64,000 bases of DNA, from NCBI GenBank assembly GCA_902529115.1, contig CABZVB010000001.1, positions 124,001 to 188,000 of the forward strand. The letters run 5' to 3'. This document shows, piece after piece, positions 37,820 to 46,809 of the stretch (position 1 is the first letter of the stretch; every line of letters begins with the position of its first letter). The stretch comes from an uncultured Balneola sp. GTDB lineage: Bacteria > Bacteroidota > Rhodothermia > Balneolales > Balneolaceae. The notes beneath the pieces are model-generated. The model saw nothing but the letters and a program-made list of their open reading frames with translations. It did no database searches and was not told where the DNA came from. Position numbers and translations under genes: made by a program.

Positions 37820-38893
37820 GTGAGTCTACTCATCCGACAAATATCTACCTTTTTGAATCAGTGGGCTCCACCAAGTGTAAAAATGGATTATGATAATGTT
37901 GGATTACTGGTTGGGAATCCAGATACCCCTGTTAGTAACATACTCACTTGTTTAGATGTAACCGAGGAAATTGTTGAAGAGGCTATTCAAAAGGGATGTA
38001 ATCTCATTGTTGCGCATCACCCTCTCATTTTCACTAAAATTGGGCGTATAAATCCAACCCAGTCTCGAGGCCGAATTATCTATTCGCTTATTAAAAACGA
38101 TTTGGCCCTATTAGTAGCTCATACTAATTTAGATGCGGCACTAGATGGGGTTTCATTTGCACTGGCAAATACTCTTGGATTAGATGGGCTTCGCTTTTTA
38201 AAAGCTAGTGAGCATATTTCAAGAAAAATAAGATTAGTTACTACGCATGAAGAACCAAAAGCGATACTTAAACTATTGAATTATTATTCTGCAGAGAATG
38301 CACATTTTTTCAATGTTGAAAACAGATCAGATGGGGTCATATGTTTTGAGGCTACAATTGATCAGCATTTATTAAAAGAACTAAAATCTGGGCTAAAAAA
38401 AGAAGGATTATTAAAGGAAGGAAAATTTCAAGTAACCCAGTTAGCATCTCCCTCAAAAAATTATGGCTATGGAGTCATAGGTCAGTATCCAGAGGAGGGG
38501 GTTGGGATGAATGAATTTCTACACCTCGTATCGAAAGCACTTCATTTGAAGGCGGTAAGATACTCTGGTTCTGTAGATCGCATAAAAAAGGTTGCAGTGT
38601 GCGGAGGCTCTGGTAGTATACTGAAAAAAGATGCCATAGCAGCAGGAGTACAAGCATTTGTTACTTCCGACATTAAATATCATGATTATTTTCTGGAAAA
38701 AGAGAATTTTATGCTATTGGATGTAGGGCATTATGAAAGTGAGTATCCAATGGTAGAGGCTTTAAAAAATGAACTCAGTGAAGCATTTGACCAGATTGAT
38801 GTGCTTATTACTCAGCGCATTACCAATCCCATGAACGTATATTTGTCCGACCAAGAATTAAAAACCCATCAAATACCTGAAAAACATACATGA
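37820..38893 (+). CDS. Nif3-like dinuclear metal centre protein (DUF34)
   Basis: Protein of 357 residues, the long form with a PII-like insert (about 125-230) between two halves of the Nif3 fold. Metal ligands are seen in NLIVAHHPLIF (two His), LVAHTNLDAALDG and, at the C-terminal end, DVGHYESEYP. The start is MSLLIRQISTFLNQWAPPSVKMDYDNVGLLVG. It is annotated elsewhere as GTP cyclohydrolase 1 type 2, but the true substrate of the family is uncertain. The GTG start at 37820 is the only one that includes this block. It overlaps the next gene by 4 nt (ATGA). Confidence 0.92.
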   Translation: MSLLIRQISTFLNQWAPPSVKMDYDNVGLLVGNPDTPVSNILTCLDVTEEIVEEAIQKGCNLIVAHHPLIFTKIGRINPTQSRGRIIYSLIKNDLALLVAHTNLDAALDGVSFALANTLGLDGLRFLKASEHISRKIRLVTTHEEPKAILKLLNYYSAENAHFFNVENRSDGVICFEATIDQHLLKELKSGLKKEGLLKEGKFQVTQLASPSKNYGYGVIGQYPEEGVGMNEFLHLVSKALHLKAVRYSGSVDRIKKVAVCGGSGSILKKDAIAAGVQAFVTSDIKYHDYFLEKENFMLLDVGHYESEYPMVEALKNELSEAFDQIDVLITQRITNPMNVYLSDQELKTHQIPEKHT

Positions 38894-39624
38894 AAGAAGT
38901 ACTGCAGCAACTCGCTAATCTCCAGTATATCGATAGTAGAATTGATGAACTTAAACAGCTAAGAGGTGACCTTCCAGAGGATATTTTGGATATCGAAACT
39001 GACATTGCTCGTCTAGAGGCTAAACAAGCTAAGTTAGAGCAAGAAGATAAAAATCTATCTGTTGAATTGAATCAGCTTGAATTGGATATAACTAGTTCCA
39101 CAGAAAAAGCAAAAAAGTATGAAGAACAACAACTTTCCGTTAGAAATAATCGGGAATACGATGCTCTCACTAAAGAAATTGAGGTCCAAAAACAAGTTGT
39201 TGATAAAGCGCATCTTCGAATTGAAGAAGCCAAAAAGCGGAAAGAGTTAGTCGTTCCGGAAAAAGTGATTATTGATGAGAAACTCGATGATGTACGTGCT
39301 GAACTTGATAAAATGAAAGCTAACTTAGATTCGGTCATGAGTAGTACGCAGGAAGAAGAAAATCAGCTAATTGTTGCGAGAGAAGAAGTAGTCAAAAATA
39401 TTGAACTACGATATCTTCGCAATTACAATCGATTACGAGATGGGCTAAATAATGGTATAGCTGTAGTTGCAATGGATAGAGGAGCGGCTTTTGGAATGAG
39501 TCTACCACCACAAACACAGGTTGAAGTTCGCCGAAAGAATAAAATTATTTTTGATGAAAATAGCGGACGTATCGTAGTTGATAAAGCCTTCTTTGACAAA
39601 GCCAAAGAACAGCTAAGTTTCTGA
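38890..39624 (+). CDS. Coiled-coil protein of the C4-type zinc-ribbon (CT398/CdsZ-like) family, cysteines missing
   Basis: Protein of 244 residues. A long antiparallel coiled coil spans about residues 1-165, with the family's SVRNNREYDALTKEIEVQK turn. The C-terminal ribbon follows (AVVAMDRGAAFGMSLPPQTQVEVRRKNKIIFDENSGRIVVD). In Firmicutes and Chlamydia this ribbon holds two CxxC pairs. Here none of the cysteines is present, although the PPQ and GRI marks remain, as in other Bacteroidota members (from memory). A zinc-free version is therefore likely. The function is unknown; it is co-translated with the Nif3 gene and followed by RNase P RNA. Confidence 0.85.
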   Translation: MKEVLQQLANLQYIDSRIDELKQLRGDLPEDILDIETDIARLEAKQAKLEQEDKNLSVELNQLELDITSSTEKAKKYEEQQLSVRNNREYDALTKEIEVQKQVVDKAHLRIEEAKKRKELVVPEKVIIDEKLDDVRAELDKMKANLDSVMSSTQEEENQLIVAREEVVKNIELRYLRNYNRLRDGLNNGIAVVAMDRGAAFGMSLPPQTQVEVRRKNKIIFDENSGRIVVDKAFFDKAKEQLSF

Positions 39625-39652
39625 TTCACTTTAAATACTTGTATATTAGATA

Positions 39653-40010
39653 GAATGCATTGGGCAATCGCCTTGGGTCGCTTCGGCACTTGGGGAGGAA
39701 AGTCCGGACACCAACAAGTACCGTGCTCAGCGATCCTTTAGGCGTAGCTGAGGGTTTGCTTCAGCAAATACAGAAAGTACAACAGAAAATAAACCGCTTC
39801 TTGGAAGTAAGGGTGAAAAGGTGAGGTAAGAGCTCACCGCCTCTTGTCGTGAGACAGAGGGCATGGTAAACCTCACGGGGTGCAAGTTCATGCAGGCAAT
39901 ATGTGTTACTTGTCACGACGTTGCCGGGTAGAACGCATAAGATAAATGATTGTCGTTTCGAATGTTAACTTGCTAATTTGAAATACAGAATCCGGCTTAT
40001 AGATGTATTC
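39653..40010 (+). ncRNA. rnpB: RNase P RNA (class A)
   Basis: Catalytic RNA that trims the 5' ends of tRNAs. Bacterial signatures are present in order: GAGGAAAGTCCGGAC (39695-39709), ACAGAAAATAAACCGC, GGTAAGAGCTCACCGC, GGGCATGGTAAACC and ACAGAATCCGGCTTAT (39985-40000). The ends are set by helix P1: GAATGCAT (39653-39660) pairs with ATGTATTC (40003-40010). A weak -7-like TATATTAG at 39642-39649 could be its promoter. The gene is 358 nt and followed by a strong terminator. Confidence 0.95.
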
Positions 40011-40022
40011 AGCAAAATATGG

Positions 40023-40058
40023 AGCTCTCGTCCGAAAGGACGAGGGCTCTTTCTCTTA
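40023..40058 (+). terminator. Rho-independent terminator after rnpB
   Basis: CTCGTCC (40027-40033) pairs with GGACGAG (40038-40044) around GAAA, extended by AGC/GCT outside, and a T-rich run follows. It ends rnpB ahead of convergent smpB. Confidence 0.88.
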
Positions 40059-40111
40059 TTAGGAGCTTATCTTAGTACATTTATTTTATATTATTTAGAA
40101 GATGAATTTTT

Positions 40112-40594
40112 TCAGGCTTTAAAGCGTGCACCCTCTTTGAGATTTCGTTTCATTTGACGTTTAATATCTTTTTCTTTTATGCTATTACGTTTATCGTAAA
40201 GCTTTTTACCCTTTGCTAAGCCAATTTGTAGTTTTGCCTTGCCTCGGACAAAGTATAATTTCAAAGGAACAATGGTGTGTCCTTTCTGTTGTACCTCTTT
40301 ATCAAGAGCTCGTATTTCTTTTTTGTGTAATAGGAGCTTGCGATCTCTTTTTGGCTCATGATTCATATAAGAGCCTTGATCATAAGATGAAATGTGTAAT
40401 TCTTTCAGCCAAACTTCTTCTCCACTTACAAATGCGAAAGCATCGGTGAAATTTGCCTTTCCAGCACGGAGTGATTTAACTTCGGTCCCTTGAAGTATAA
40501 TTCCAGCTTCAAAAGTTTCCATGATAATGTATTCATGGTAAGCTTTTCGATTACTTAAAGTGGGGGTATTTTTTTTTTTCTCACTCAAAGTCAT
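40112..40594 (-). CDS. smpB: SsrA-binding protein SmpB
   Basis: tmRNA partner in trans-translation, 160 residues. The beta-barrel core has NRKAYHEYIIMETFEAGIIL, GTEVKSLRAGKANFTDAFA, and YDQGSYMNHEPKRDRKLLLH. The basic C-terminal tail KEKDIKRQMKRNLKEG is the part that enters the mRNA channel. It lies just downstream of a lipoprotein gene (17 nt) on the same strand. tmRNA itself is not in the window. Confidence 0.96.
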   Translation of the reverse strand: MTLSEKKKNTPTLSNRKAYHEYIIMETFEAGIILQGTEVKSLRAGKANFTDAFAFVSGEEVWLKELHISSYDQGSYMNHEPKRDRKLLLHKKEIRALDKEVQQKGHTIVPLKLYFVRGKAKLQIGLAKGKKLYDKRNSIKEKDIKRQMKRNLKEGARFKA

Positions 40595-40611
40595 ACTAAA
40601 TTAAGCCTATT

Positions 40612-41070
40612 TTACAGTTTAAAGCCAAATTCTTTAAGATCGACAACAACATCATCTTCTGGGGCACGGTTCCCAAAAGTGGAGTAAATGTCTAATATTT
40701 GTTCTATCTCAGAAATGGCTTTTTCATTGTCGGGATTAATTCGAAGAACTTTTATGTATTCACGCAATGCATTATTCATTTTATCTCTCATATTTGTAAT
40801 GTTTGCATCTCGATATTCTAGGAATAAACCATAGTTCAAATGCGTCATTTCTTTTAATGTTAGTATTTCGGGACTGTCTGGTATACCCTCTAACAATTCT
40901 AAGGCTTCAGTGTATTTATCTTTAGCTACTAGTTCGCCGATTTGAGGGGCGATATCGATATTATTGGGGGCATCAGATTCTTGCCCTTCACTACTAGATG
41001 TGCAAGACATAAAACCGAGACCGAGTAAGCATATGTTTAAAAATAAAATAATTCTTTTTGGTGTATTCAT
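40612..41070 (-). CDS. Small TPR-like lipoprotein
   Basis: Protein of 152 residues with a lipoprotein signal peptide: a basic start, a hydrophobic core and lipobox LGFMSC with C23. The mature part is helical with TPR-like spacing (YTEALELLEGIPDSPEILTL, then ALREYIKVLRINPDNEKA). It is probably a periplasmic-side scaffold; no catalytic motif is visible. It lies upstream of smpB, probably in the same transcript. A 242-nt gap without a gene separates it from the membrane protease. Confidence 0.75.
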   Translation of the reverse strand: MNTPKRIILFLNICLLGLGFMSCTSSSEGQESDAPNNIDIAPQIGELVAKDKYTEALELLEGIPDSPEILTLKEMTHLNYGLFLEYRDANITNMRDKMNNALREYIKVLRINPDNEKAISEIEQILDIYSTFGNRAPEDDVVVDLKEFGFKL

Positions 41071-41312
41071 AAAGAGAACTAAAGTTTACGTTCTAAATGT
41101 ATTCAGAACATTCATAATAAGAAGCTTCAATTAAAATTATAGGTCTTAAATTAATTATTAGCACATTTTTACTGCACTCTTTCTCTGAAAAGAGCTGCTA
41201 AAAAATAGGAATATAATATGGTATTATGGGTTCATAGTTGCTCGAAAAGAGCCTGATATGGCCCAATTTAGTCTCTAATACCGGTCTTAAAAAGCATCTA
41301 GCCAAATGCGCT

Positions 41313-42575
41313 TTAGTTGACTAAGATTAACGGGTTGAGGCTAATACAAAGAATAAAAATAAGCATACTTAACCAACCTAAAATTGTGCGTCCTGGACTT
41401 AATCCTTCTTCGTAAGGTACAGGTGGATGCTCAATTTTCACAATATATGCAGTGAAAAAAGACCAGAAAAGCCATAGAATAGACCCTTCTTGTGCGAATG
41501 AGGGGGTCCATAGATACAGAAAAAAGCCACTTAGTAACAGGGAAAGCGGAATCATGCCTCCCATCCAATAGAGGTGCTCCTTGTAGGCTTTTTTCATGAG
41601 CAGGCTAAGTATAATAGTCCAAATTCCCCAAGCGTATCCTATAGAACTAAAGCCGTAATTAGTTAAATAGTTTTGAAAAAAAGGGATAGCTTCTATACCG
41701 GCTAGTACAGTTAAGCCCCCATAAAATATACGAGCGATAATTAGATGTTTTTCATAGCCAACTAAACTATATAATATGTGCCCTCCATCGAGCTGTCCGA
41801 CAGGCATTAGATTAAGTGCTGTGAAAAATAAGCCAAACCAACCAGCCAATAGAAAAGGATAATGCATAATTTCATACATGGGTGGGGCTGAGGGAAAAAA
41901 TGAGGATATGAAGCTATATAGTGGTGTTTTCCCAAATATAAATATTATTTGTCCTTCCAACAAAGAAGGCAAAGGGGGATAATATCCAAACTCGTTAAAA
42001 TGATCAATGAGCGCCTGGTGATCCCCAAATTCGTTTAAAAAATAGGGCTCTGGCAATGTTAAAAAACCAATAATAAGGATGATTAAAGATACAATGAATC
42101 CAGCTATTGGACCAGCTGCCCCAATATCAAATAAGCTTCTTGTACCTTGAATCCGTTGGCGAATTTTTATCACGGCCCCTAATGTTCCGATACCTACTGG
42201 TAAGGGTATATAATAAGGTAAGCTTACACATACTCGATGGTACAAAGCGGCAAAGTAATGCCCAAATTCATGAACAGTTAGAAAAGTAAGCAGTAGAGAG
42301 GCAAATAAAGCTCCAGATTTAAGGTCTTCATTCGTGGGAAATGGAAAGCTAATTCCTGCTACTATTTTAATCTGTAGGCCCTTACCCACTAATAAAGTGC
42401 TTACGATACTGACAGAAATAAAGGTAAGGATAAAGAGAATACTGTGTATTAAAAGTTCCTTTGTTGTCGGCCCTTTATTCTTCTGCTTATAGGCTTCTGT
42501 GTTCAAATATTTTTGATGAGATCGATTTAATGGAAAGGGATCATCTGTGTGTTCTATGGTAGGAATTTCAGACAT
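41313..42575 (-). CDS. Site-2 protease family (M50) membrane metalloprotease
   Basis: Protein of 420 residues with about eight hydrophobic segments. The zinc site HEFGH is at residues 102-106 inside a membrane helix, and the third ligand is D in MPVGQLDGGHILY (about 254-266), as in S2P and plant EGY-type proteases. There is no PDZ domain. Family members cut membrane-bound anti-sigma factors or other transmembrane substrates; no such partner is adjacent. It lies 12 nt downstream of arginine deiminase on the same strand, so the two may share a transcript. Confidence 0.9.
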   Translation of the reverse strand: MSEIPTIEHTDDPFPLNRSHQKYLNTEAYKQKNKGPTTKELLIHSILFILTFISVSIVSTLLVGKGLQIKIVAGISFPFPTNEDLKSGALFASLLLTFLTVHEFGHYFAALYHRVCVSLPYYIPLPVGIGTLGAVIKIRQRIQGTRSLFDIGAAGPIAGFIVSLIILIIGFLTLPEPYFLNEFGDHQALIDHFNEFGYYPPLPSLLEGQIIFIFGKTPLYSFISSFFPSAPPMYEIMHYPFLLAGWFGLFFTALNLMPVGQLDGGHILYSLVGYEKHLIIARIFYGGLTVLAGIEAIPFFQNYLTNYGFSSIGYAWGIWTIILSLLMKKAYKEHLYWMGGMIPLSLLLSGFFLYLWTPSFAQEGSILWLFWSFFTAYIVKIEHPPVPYEEGLSPGRTILGWLSMLIFILCISLNPLILVN

Positions 42576-42587
42576 TGTTTATATATC

Positions 42588-43898
42588 CTAGTGACTTCTA
42601 TTTATGGGTAAGGTCATGCAACGTGCACCACCTCGGCCCCTACATAGTTCATGCCCCTCAAAACCTATAGCAATTTTATTGTATGTACTATCATGTTTAG
42701 ACCAATCATAGTCTTTGTTACCATACTCTTCTAGAAATTCATGAGTTTTCAAATATGTATAACCGTGGTCTTCTAAAGCTTTGAAAGTATAAGTATTTCT
42801 ATCATATCCCATTATTACCCCAGGAGCTAATGCAAAAACGTTCGCTCCATCCGTCCATTGTTCACGCTCCTGTTGTACCCCCTCATTTCCACCACAGGAA
42901 ATGAAAGTGTACTTCTTGCCTGTAAATTCTTCTAAGGCTTCTTTTAAATGACAGCGAGATTCTACCACTATCTGCTCATTATGTTTCCTTAATGCCACTA
43001 CATTATTAGCTTCTTTTTGAAAAACTGGCGGATAAATGACACATTCATATTCACTTGCAAAAGTAAAGATGGTGTCAAGATGCATAGAGGATCGTTGTTT
43101 AGGTATGTCGATGGCTAGTATTGTTTCAACTCCCCCACTCATTAAAGATTCAGCTGCTTTTAGCATTCCAGCAAAGGAGCTTCGTTCGCTTATTCCAATA
43201 AGAATTAATTCTTCAGATGCTACTAAAATATCACCACCTTCAATAGACTGTTCAGCCGGTAGTTGTATTATGGAATTACAGACCGGATCAAATAAGGGAT
43301 GGTAATGTACAAGCATATCCATCAAAATGGACTCTCTTAGTCGGGCCGGGGTGGCTGCTCGGGATAAGATTATTTGATTCCCAATTACCGCTGCTAAATC
43401 TCGAGTAAATAAAAGGTTTGGGACGGGATGAATGGGTATCTTGGTTAGTGCTCTTAACTTATTTTCTGAAGACTTTCCACTAGTACTTTGTAGGTTCGAT
43501 AAGGAGACCATATGTTTAGCAAAACTATCAGAACCTTCAATGGCCCAGACCAACAAATCAGAAGGATCTAAAGCTTCTAGTTCTTTTTTAACAAAGTTCA
43601 ATGGTAGATTGGGAAAAGCTTTGATCAATTCAACTATAAAGTATTCCCTAGCTTCTTTTTGTTCAAAGCATTGGTTAATTAATGTACGTATTTCAAAAAC
43701 CTGGCTTGCATCCTTCATGATAGTTTTTAAGACCTGGATCATATCCAAATGCTCTTCTCGGGCATCTTCTTCAAATATAATATCATCGAAAAGTAACTCA
43801 TGTTTCATCCTGGGATGTATCCACGACAACTCTGGGCCAGGTGTGTGAACAATAACCCCACTTAAATGAGAGATTTCAGAAGAAACGTTGAGAGCCAT
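42588..43898 (-). CDS. arcA: Arginine deiminase
   Basis: Converts arginine to citrulline and ammonia; 436 residues. N-terminal LSGVIVHTPGPELSWIHP, then LLFTRDLAAVIGNQ (catalytic Asp region) and SSMHLDTIFTF (His and Asp). The C-terminal GHELCRGRGGARCMTLPINR carries the nucleophile C427. It lacks the rest of the fermentative pathway: arcB and arcC are not in the window. It may therefore serve nitrogen release or acid tolerance rather than ATP production, or the other genes lie elsewhere. Confidence 0.94.
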   Translation of the reverse strand: MALNVSSEISHLSGVIVHTPGPELSWIHPRMKHELLFDDIIFEEDAREEHLDMIQVLKTIMKDASQVFEIRTLINQCFEQKEAREYFIVELIKAFPNLPLNFVKKELEALDPSDLLVWAIEGSDSFAKHMVSLSNLQSTSGKSSENKLRALTKIPIHPVPNLLFTRDLAAVIGNQIILSRAATPARLRESILMDMLVHYHPLFDPVCNSIIQLPAEQSIEGGDILVASEELILIGISERSSFAGMLKAAESLMSGGVETILAIDIPKQRSSMHLDTIFTFASEYECVIYPPVFQKEANNVVALRKHNEQIVVESRCHLKEALEEFTGKKYTFISCGGNEGVQQEREQWTDGANVFALAPGVIMGYDRNTYTFKALEDHGYTYLKTHEFLEEYGNKDYDWSKHDSTYNKIAIGFEGHELCRGRGGARCMTLPINRSH

Positions 43899-43998
43899 AC
43901 GTAGGTTTAATTACAATAACACAATACACTATAAATATACGCTTTAGAATTACCATTATTAAGCGGAATTGAACGACTTCATTTAGTATTTTAGTTCA

Positions 43999-44853
43999 AT
44001 GTCTACTTATTCAGAAATAGAATCACTTATGCTTTTATTGGGGGACCCAGATCCTTTTGTGCAGGAGCAGGTTCAACTTCGATTTATGGAGTTGGGGAAT
44101 CGTGCCATACCCATACTTGATCAGATACGCGTTGAAACCAAAAATAAGGAAGAAAAAAAACGAGCAAAAGATGTACTTTATAAACTCACATTTACTTCGC
44201 TAAAAGAAGATTTTGCAGAGCTTTTACTAGAGGGTGTAGGCAATCGTGCACAATTGGAAAGGGCTGTTATCACTCTTGCAAGATTTGGCAATCCTACATT
44301 ACGAGAGTCTGAATATGTAAAAAAATTAGATTACTTCGCCGATATGATACGCTCAAGCTTGCGGTACAATCGAAGCGAGCGTGAGGAAATGCAAACCTTT
44401 ATGAAATTTATTTTTGAGGATTTGAATTTTCGTGGCGACAATAAGGATTACCATAATCCAGCTAATGGATATATTGATCAAGTAATTGAGCGAAGAAAAG
44501 GCTTACCAATATCTCTTAGCTTAGTGGCAATGTTTATTGCACGAAGGCTTCAATTACCTGTTTTTGGTGTCAATATGCCTATTCATTTTATGTTAGCTTT
44601 TGTAGGTGAAAAAGAAGAACAGCTCATCGATCCTTATGATCAAGGGGCCGAAGTAAGTTATGATCAATGCTATTTCTTTTTAAAAAAGAACAATGTTACA
44701 CCAAAACCACACCATTTTAAGATGGCTTCTGATTTAAATATTTTGGCTCGTTGCATCAGAAATTTAATGCATAGTTACGAACGGAACGAAGAGCATGAAC
44801 GAGTGCGAGATTTAAAAAGCCTGTTGGAATTAGTGGAAGGCGAAGCAGTTTAG
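43999..44853 (+). CDS. SirB1-family protein (transglutaminase-like fold)
   Basis: Protein of 284 residues. An N-terminal HEAT-like helical part (1-80) is followed by the SirB1/YchA domain with MKFIFEDLNFRGDNKDYHNP, then DQVIERRKGLPISLSLVAMF and FGVNMPIHFMLAF. There is no signal peptide. SirB1 proteins have a transglutaminase-like fold, but the catalytic cysteine position is not obvious here, so enzyme activity is doubtful. The function is unknown in the family. It lies 87 nt before prfC on the same strand. Confidence 0.85.
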   Translation: MSTYSEIESLMLLLGDPDPFVQEQVQLRFMELGNRAIPILDQIRVETKNKEEKKRAKDVLYKLTFTSLKEDFAELLLEGVGNRAQLERAVITLARFGNPTLRESEYVKKLDYFADMIRSSLRYNRSEREEMQTFMKFIFEDLNFRGDNKDYHNPANGYIDQVIERRKGLPISLSLVAMFIARRLQLPVFGVNMPIHFMLAFVGEKEEQLIDPYDQGAEVSYDQCYFFLKKNNVTPKPHHFKMASDLNILARCIRNLMHSYERNEEHERVRDLKSLLELVEGEAV

Positions 44854-44940
44854 TCGGTATTTAAGACCTGGATGACTAAAATTAAGTGTATGGTGCTGAA
44901 AAAGGTCTTATTTTATTCATTCTAAACTAATCAAAGCTTC

Positions 44941-46551
44941 ATGAGCAAAACGGTTACCGACAACACATGTATTTTAACCGAGGCCTTAAAGCGGCGTACT
45001 TTTGCGATTATATCTCATCCAGATGCAGGTAAAACAACCCTCACTGAAAAGTTGTTGCTATATGGTGGAGCTATTCATGAAGCGGGTTCTGTACGAGCAC
45101 GTAAGGCATCGCACCATGCGGCTTCGGATTGGATGGCTATTGAAAAAGAACGAGGTATTTCTGTGACCTCCTCGGTTATGCGCTTCGAAAAAGATGAAAT
45201 TAAGTATAATTTATTGGATACACCAGGTCACAAAGACTTTTCTGAGGACACTTTAAGGACCTTAGTGGCGGCCGATTCGGGTTTAATGGTGATTGATGTG
45301 GCAAAAGGTGTAGAGGAACAAACCGAAAAGCTTTTTGAAGTGTGTAAGTTGCGTGAGGCTCCGGTCATCACCTTTGTAAACAAGTGTGATCGTCCTGGTA
45401 TGGAGCCTTTGGAAGTACTAAGCAATATTGAAAATAAGTTAGGAATTGAAGCATTACCCGCTAGCTGGCCTATGGGGTATGGGCAAAAGTTTCAAGGTAT
45501 TTATGATGTTCAGGCGAAGAAAGTGCATGTCTACGAAAAAGCCAATCATGGAGCCAAAAAGGCTGTTACTGACTTACTTGGTACAGAAAAAGCATTGGAG
45601 AGAAGTAATTTATCAGACTTAGAGAAAGAGTCATTTTTAGAAGAGCTAATGCTCATTGACGACATGTATGCTGGAATGGATTTCGATCTATATAATGAAG
45701 GTAAAGTAACCCCTGTTTTTTTTGGGAGCGCACTAAATAATTTTGGCTTGGATGTATTCCTAAAGTATTTCCACCGCTTAGCTCCACCGCCACAAGGGTA
45801 TGAATATTCGGTGGGAGAGCAAAGAGAACTGGATGATGAATTTTCAGGCTTCATTTTTAAAATGCAAGCCAATATGAATCCAGGCCACAGAGACTGTGCC
45901 GCTTTTATTCGCATAGCCTCTGGTAAATTTAAGAGAGGACAGGAGGTGGTGGTCTCTCATACGGGTAAGAAATTAAAATTATCAACCCCACATACCCTTA
46001 TGGGGGATGAACGGCAATTGCTAGAAGAGGCTTACCCAGGTGATATTGTGTCTATTTTTAACCCTGGATATTTTCGTATAGGGACAACTGTATATGCAAA
46101 GAATCCTGTTCAGTTTGATATTATACCACTATTTACACCGGAACATTTTCAAAAAGTAGCTACTAAAGACCCATTCAAGCGGAAACAGCTGAGAGAAGGC
46201 CTGCAACAACTCTCTGAAGAAGGAGTGGTTCATGTATTTGAGGTTCCCAATGGCGTAGGAAATGAACTTCTTCTGGGTACAGTCGGAGTTTTACAGTTTG
46301 AAGTAGTTGAACATAGAATGCGCGAAGAATACAATGTGGAGTTGGTTAAGACCCAAGTATCTTACCATTGTGCAAGGTGGTTGCCTAACAATAGAGCCGA
46401 TATTATTTCGAATTTAGAGTCGGCCTACTCTACCCATGTAACAAAGGATATGGAAGAAAATCCAATCGTTCTTTTTGACTCCATGTATGCCCTTAAACAA
46501 GCAGAGGAAAAAGTCGGAGCTAAGCACCTATTTAAGTTTAAGGAAGGATAG
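44941..46551 (+). CDS. prfC: Peptide chain release factor 3
   Basis: GTPase that recycles RF1/RF2 from the ribosome after termination; 536 residues. G motifs: SHPDAGKTTLTEKLL (G1), RGISVTSSVMRF (G2), LDTPGHKDFSED (G3) and VNKCDRP (G4). Domain II has the GSALNNFGLD and PPPQGYEY linker typical of RF3, and the C-terminal VFEVPNGVGNELLLGTVGVLQFEVVEHRM matches RF3 rather than EF-G. No Shine-Dalgarno sequence is seen. Confidence 0.97.
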   Translation: MSKTVTDNTCILTEALKRRTFAIISHPDAGKTTLTEKLLLYGGAIHEAGSVRARKASHHAASDWMAIEKERGISVTSSVMRFEKDEIKYNLLDTPGHKDFSEDTLRTLVAADSGLMVIDVAKGVEEQTEKLFEVCKLREAPVITFVNKCDRPGMEPLEVLSNIENKLGIEALPASWPMGYGQKFQGIYDVQAKKVHVYEKANHGAKKAVTDLLGTEKALERSNLSDLEKESFLEELMLIDDMYAGMDFDLYNEGKVTPVFFGSALNNFGLDVFLKYFHRLAPPPQGYEYSVGEQRELDDEFSGFIFKMQANMNPGHRDCAAFIRIASGKFKRGQEVVVSHTGKKLKLSTPHTLMGDERQLLEEAYPGDIVSIFNPGYFRIGTTVYAKNPVQFDIIPLFTPEHFQKVATKDPFKRKQLREGLQQLSEEGVVHVFEVPNGVGNELLLGTVGVLQFEVVEHRMREEYNVELVKTQVSYHCARWLPNNRADIISNLESAYSTHVTKDMEENPIVLFDSMYALKQAEEKVGAKHLFKFKEG

Positions 46552-46809
46552 CCCAAAAACAATAAAGACACATATCTTCAATCAAAGATCCAGAAATAAG
46601 CCCGCTTTTTATAGAGTTTGTTTATAAAGATCTAGAAAACAAACGCAAGCAATTATTAATTTATTAAACCTGTTTTCTAAAGGTCATATAGGTCAAAATG
46701 AACCTCTAGTAGAGGGCATAAAAAATATTCAACAGATAAGAAACCATTTAATGACCTTCGTAAATATGAGCAACATAAGCGTTTGGTAACACTCGCTAAT
46801 GGTATATGA

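Noticed and set aside
46552-46809. Short open stretch reading GHIGQNEPLVEGIKNIQQIRNH in one frame between prfC and the lytic transglycosylase gene
   Set aside because: No start codon with context, about 35 codons only, and no recognisable family; probably chance or an unrecognisable remnant.
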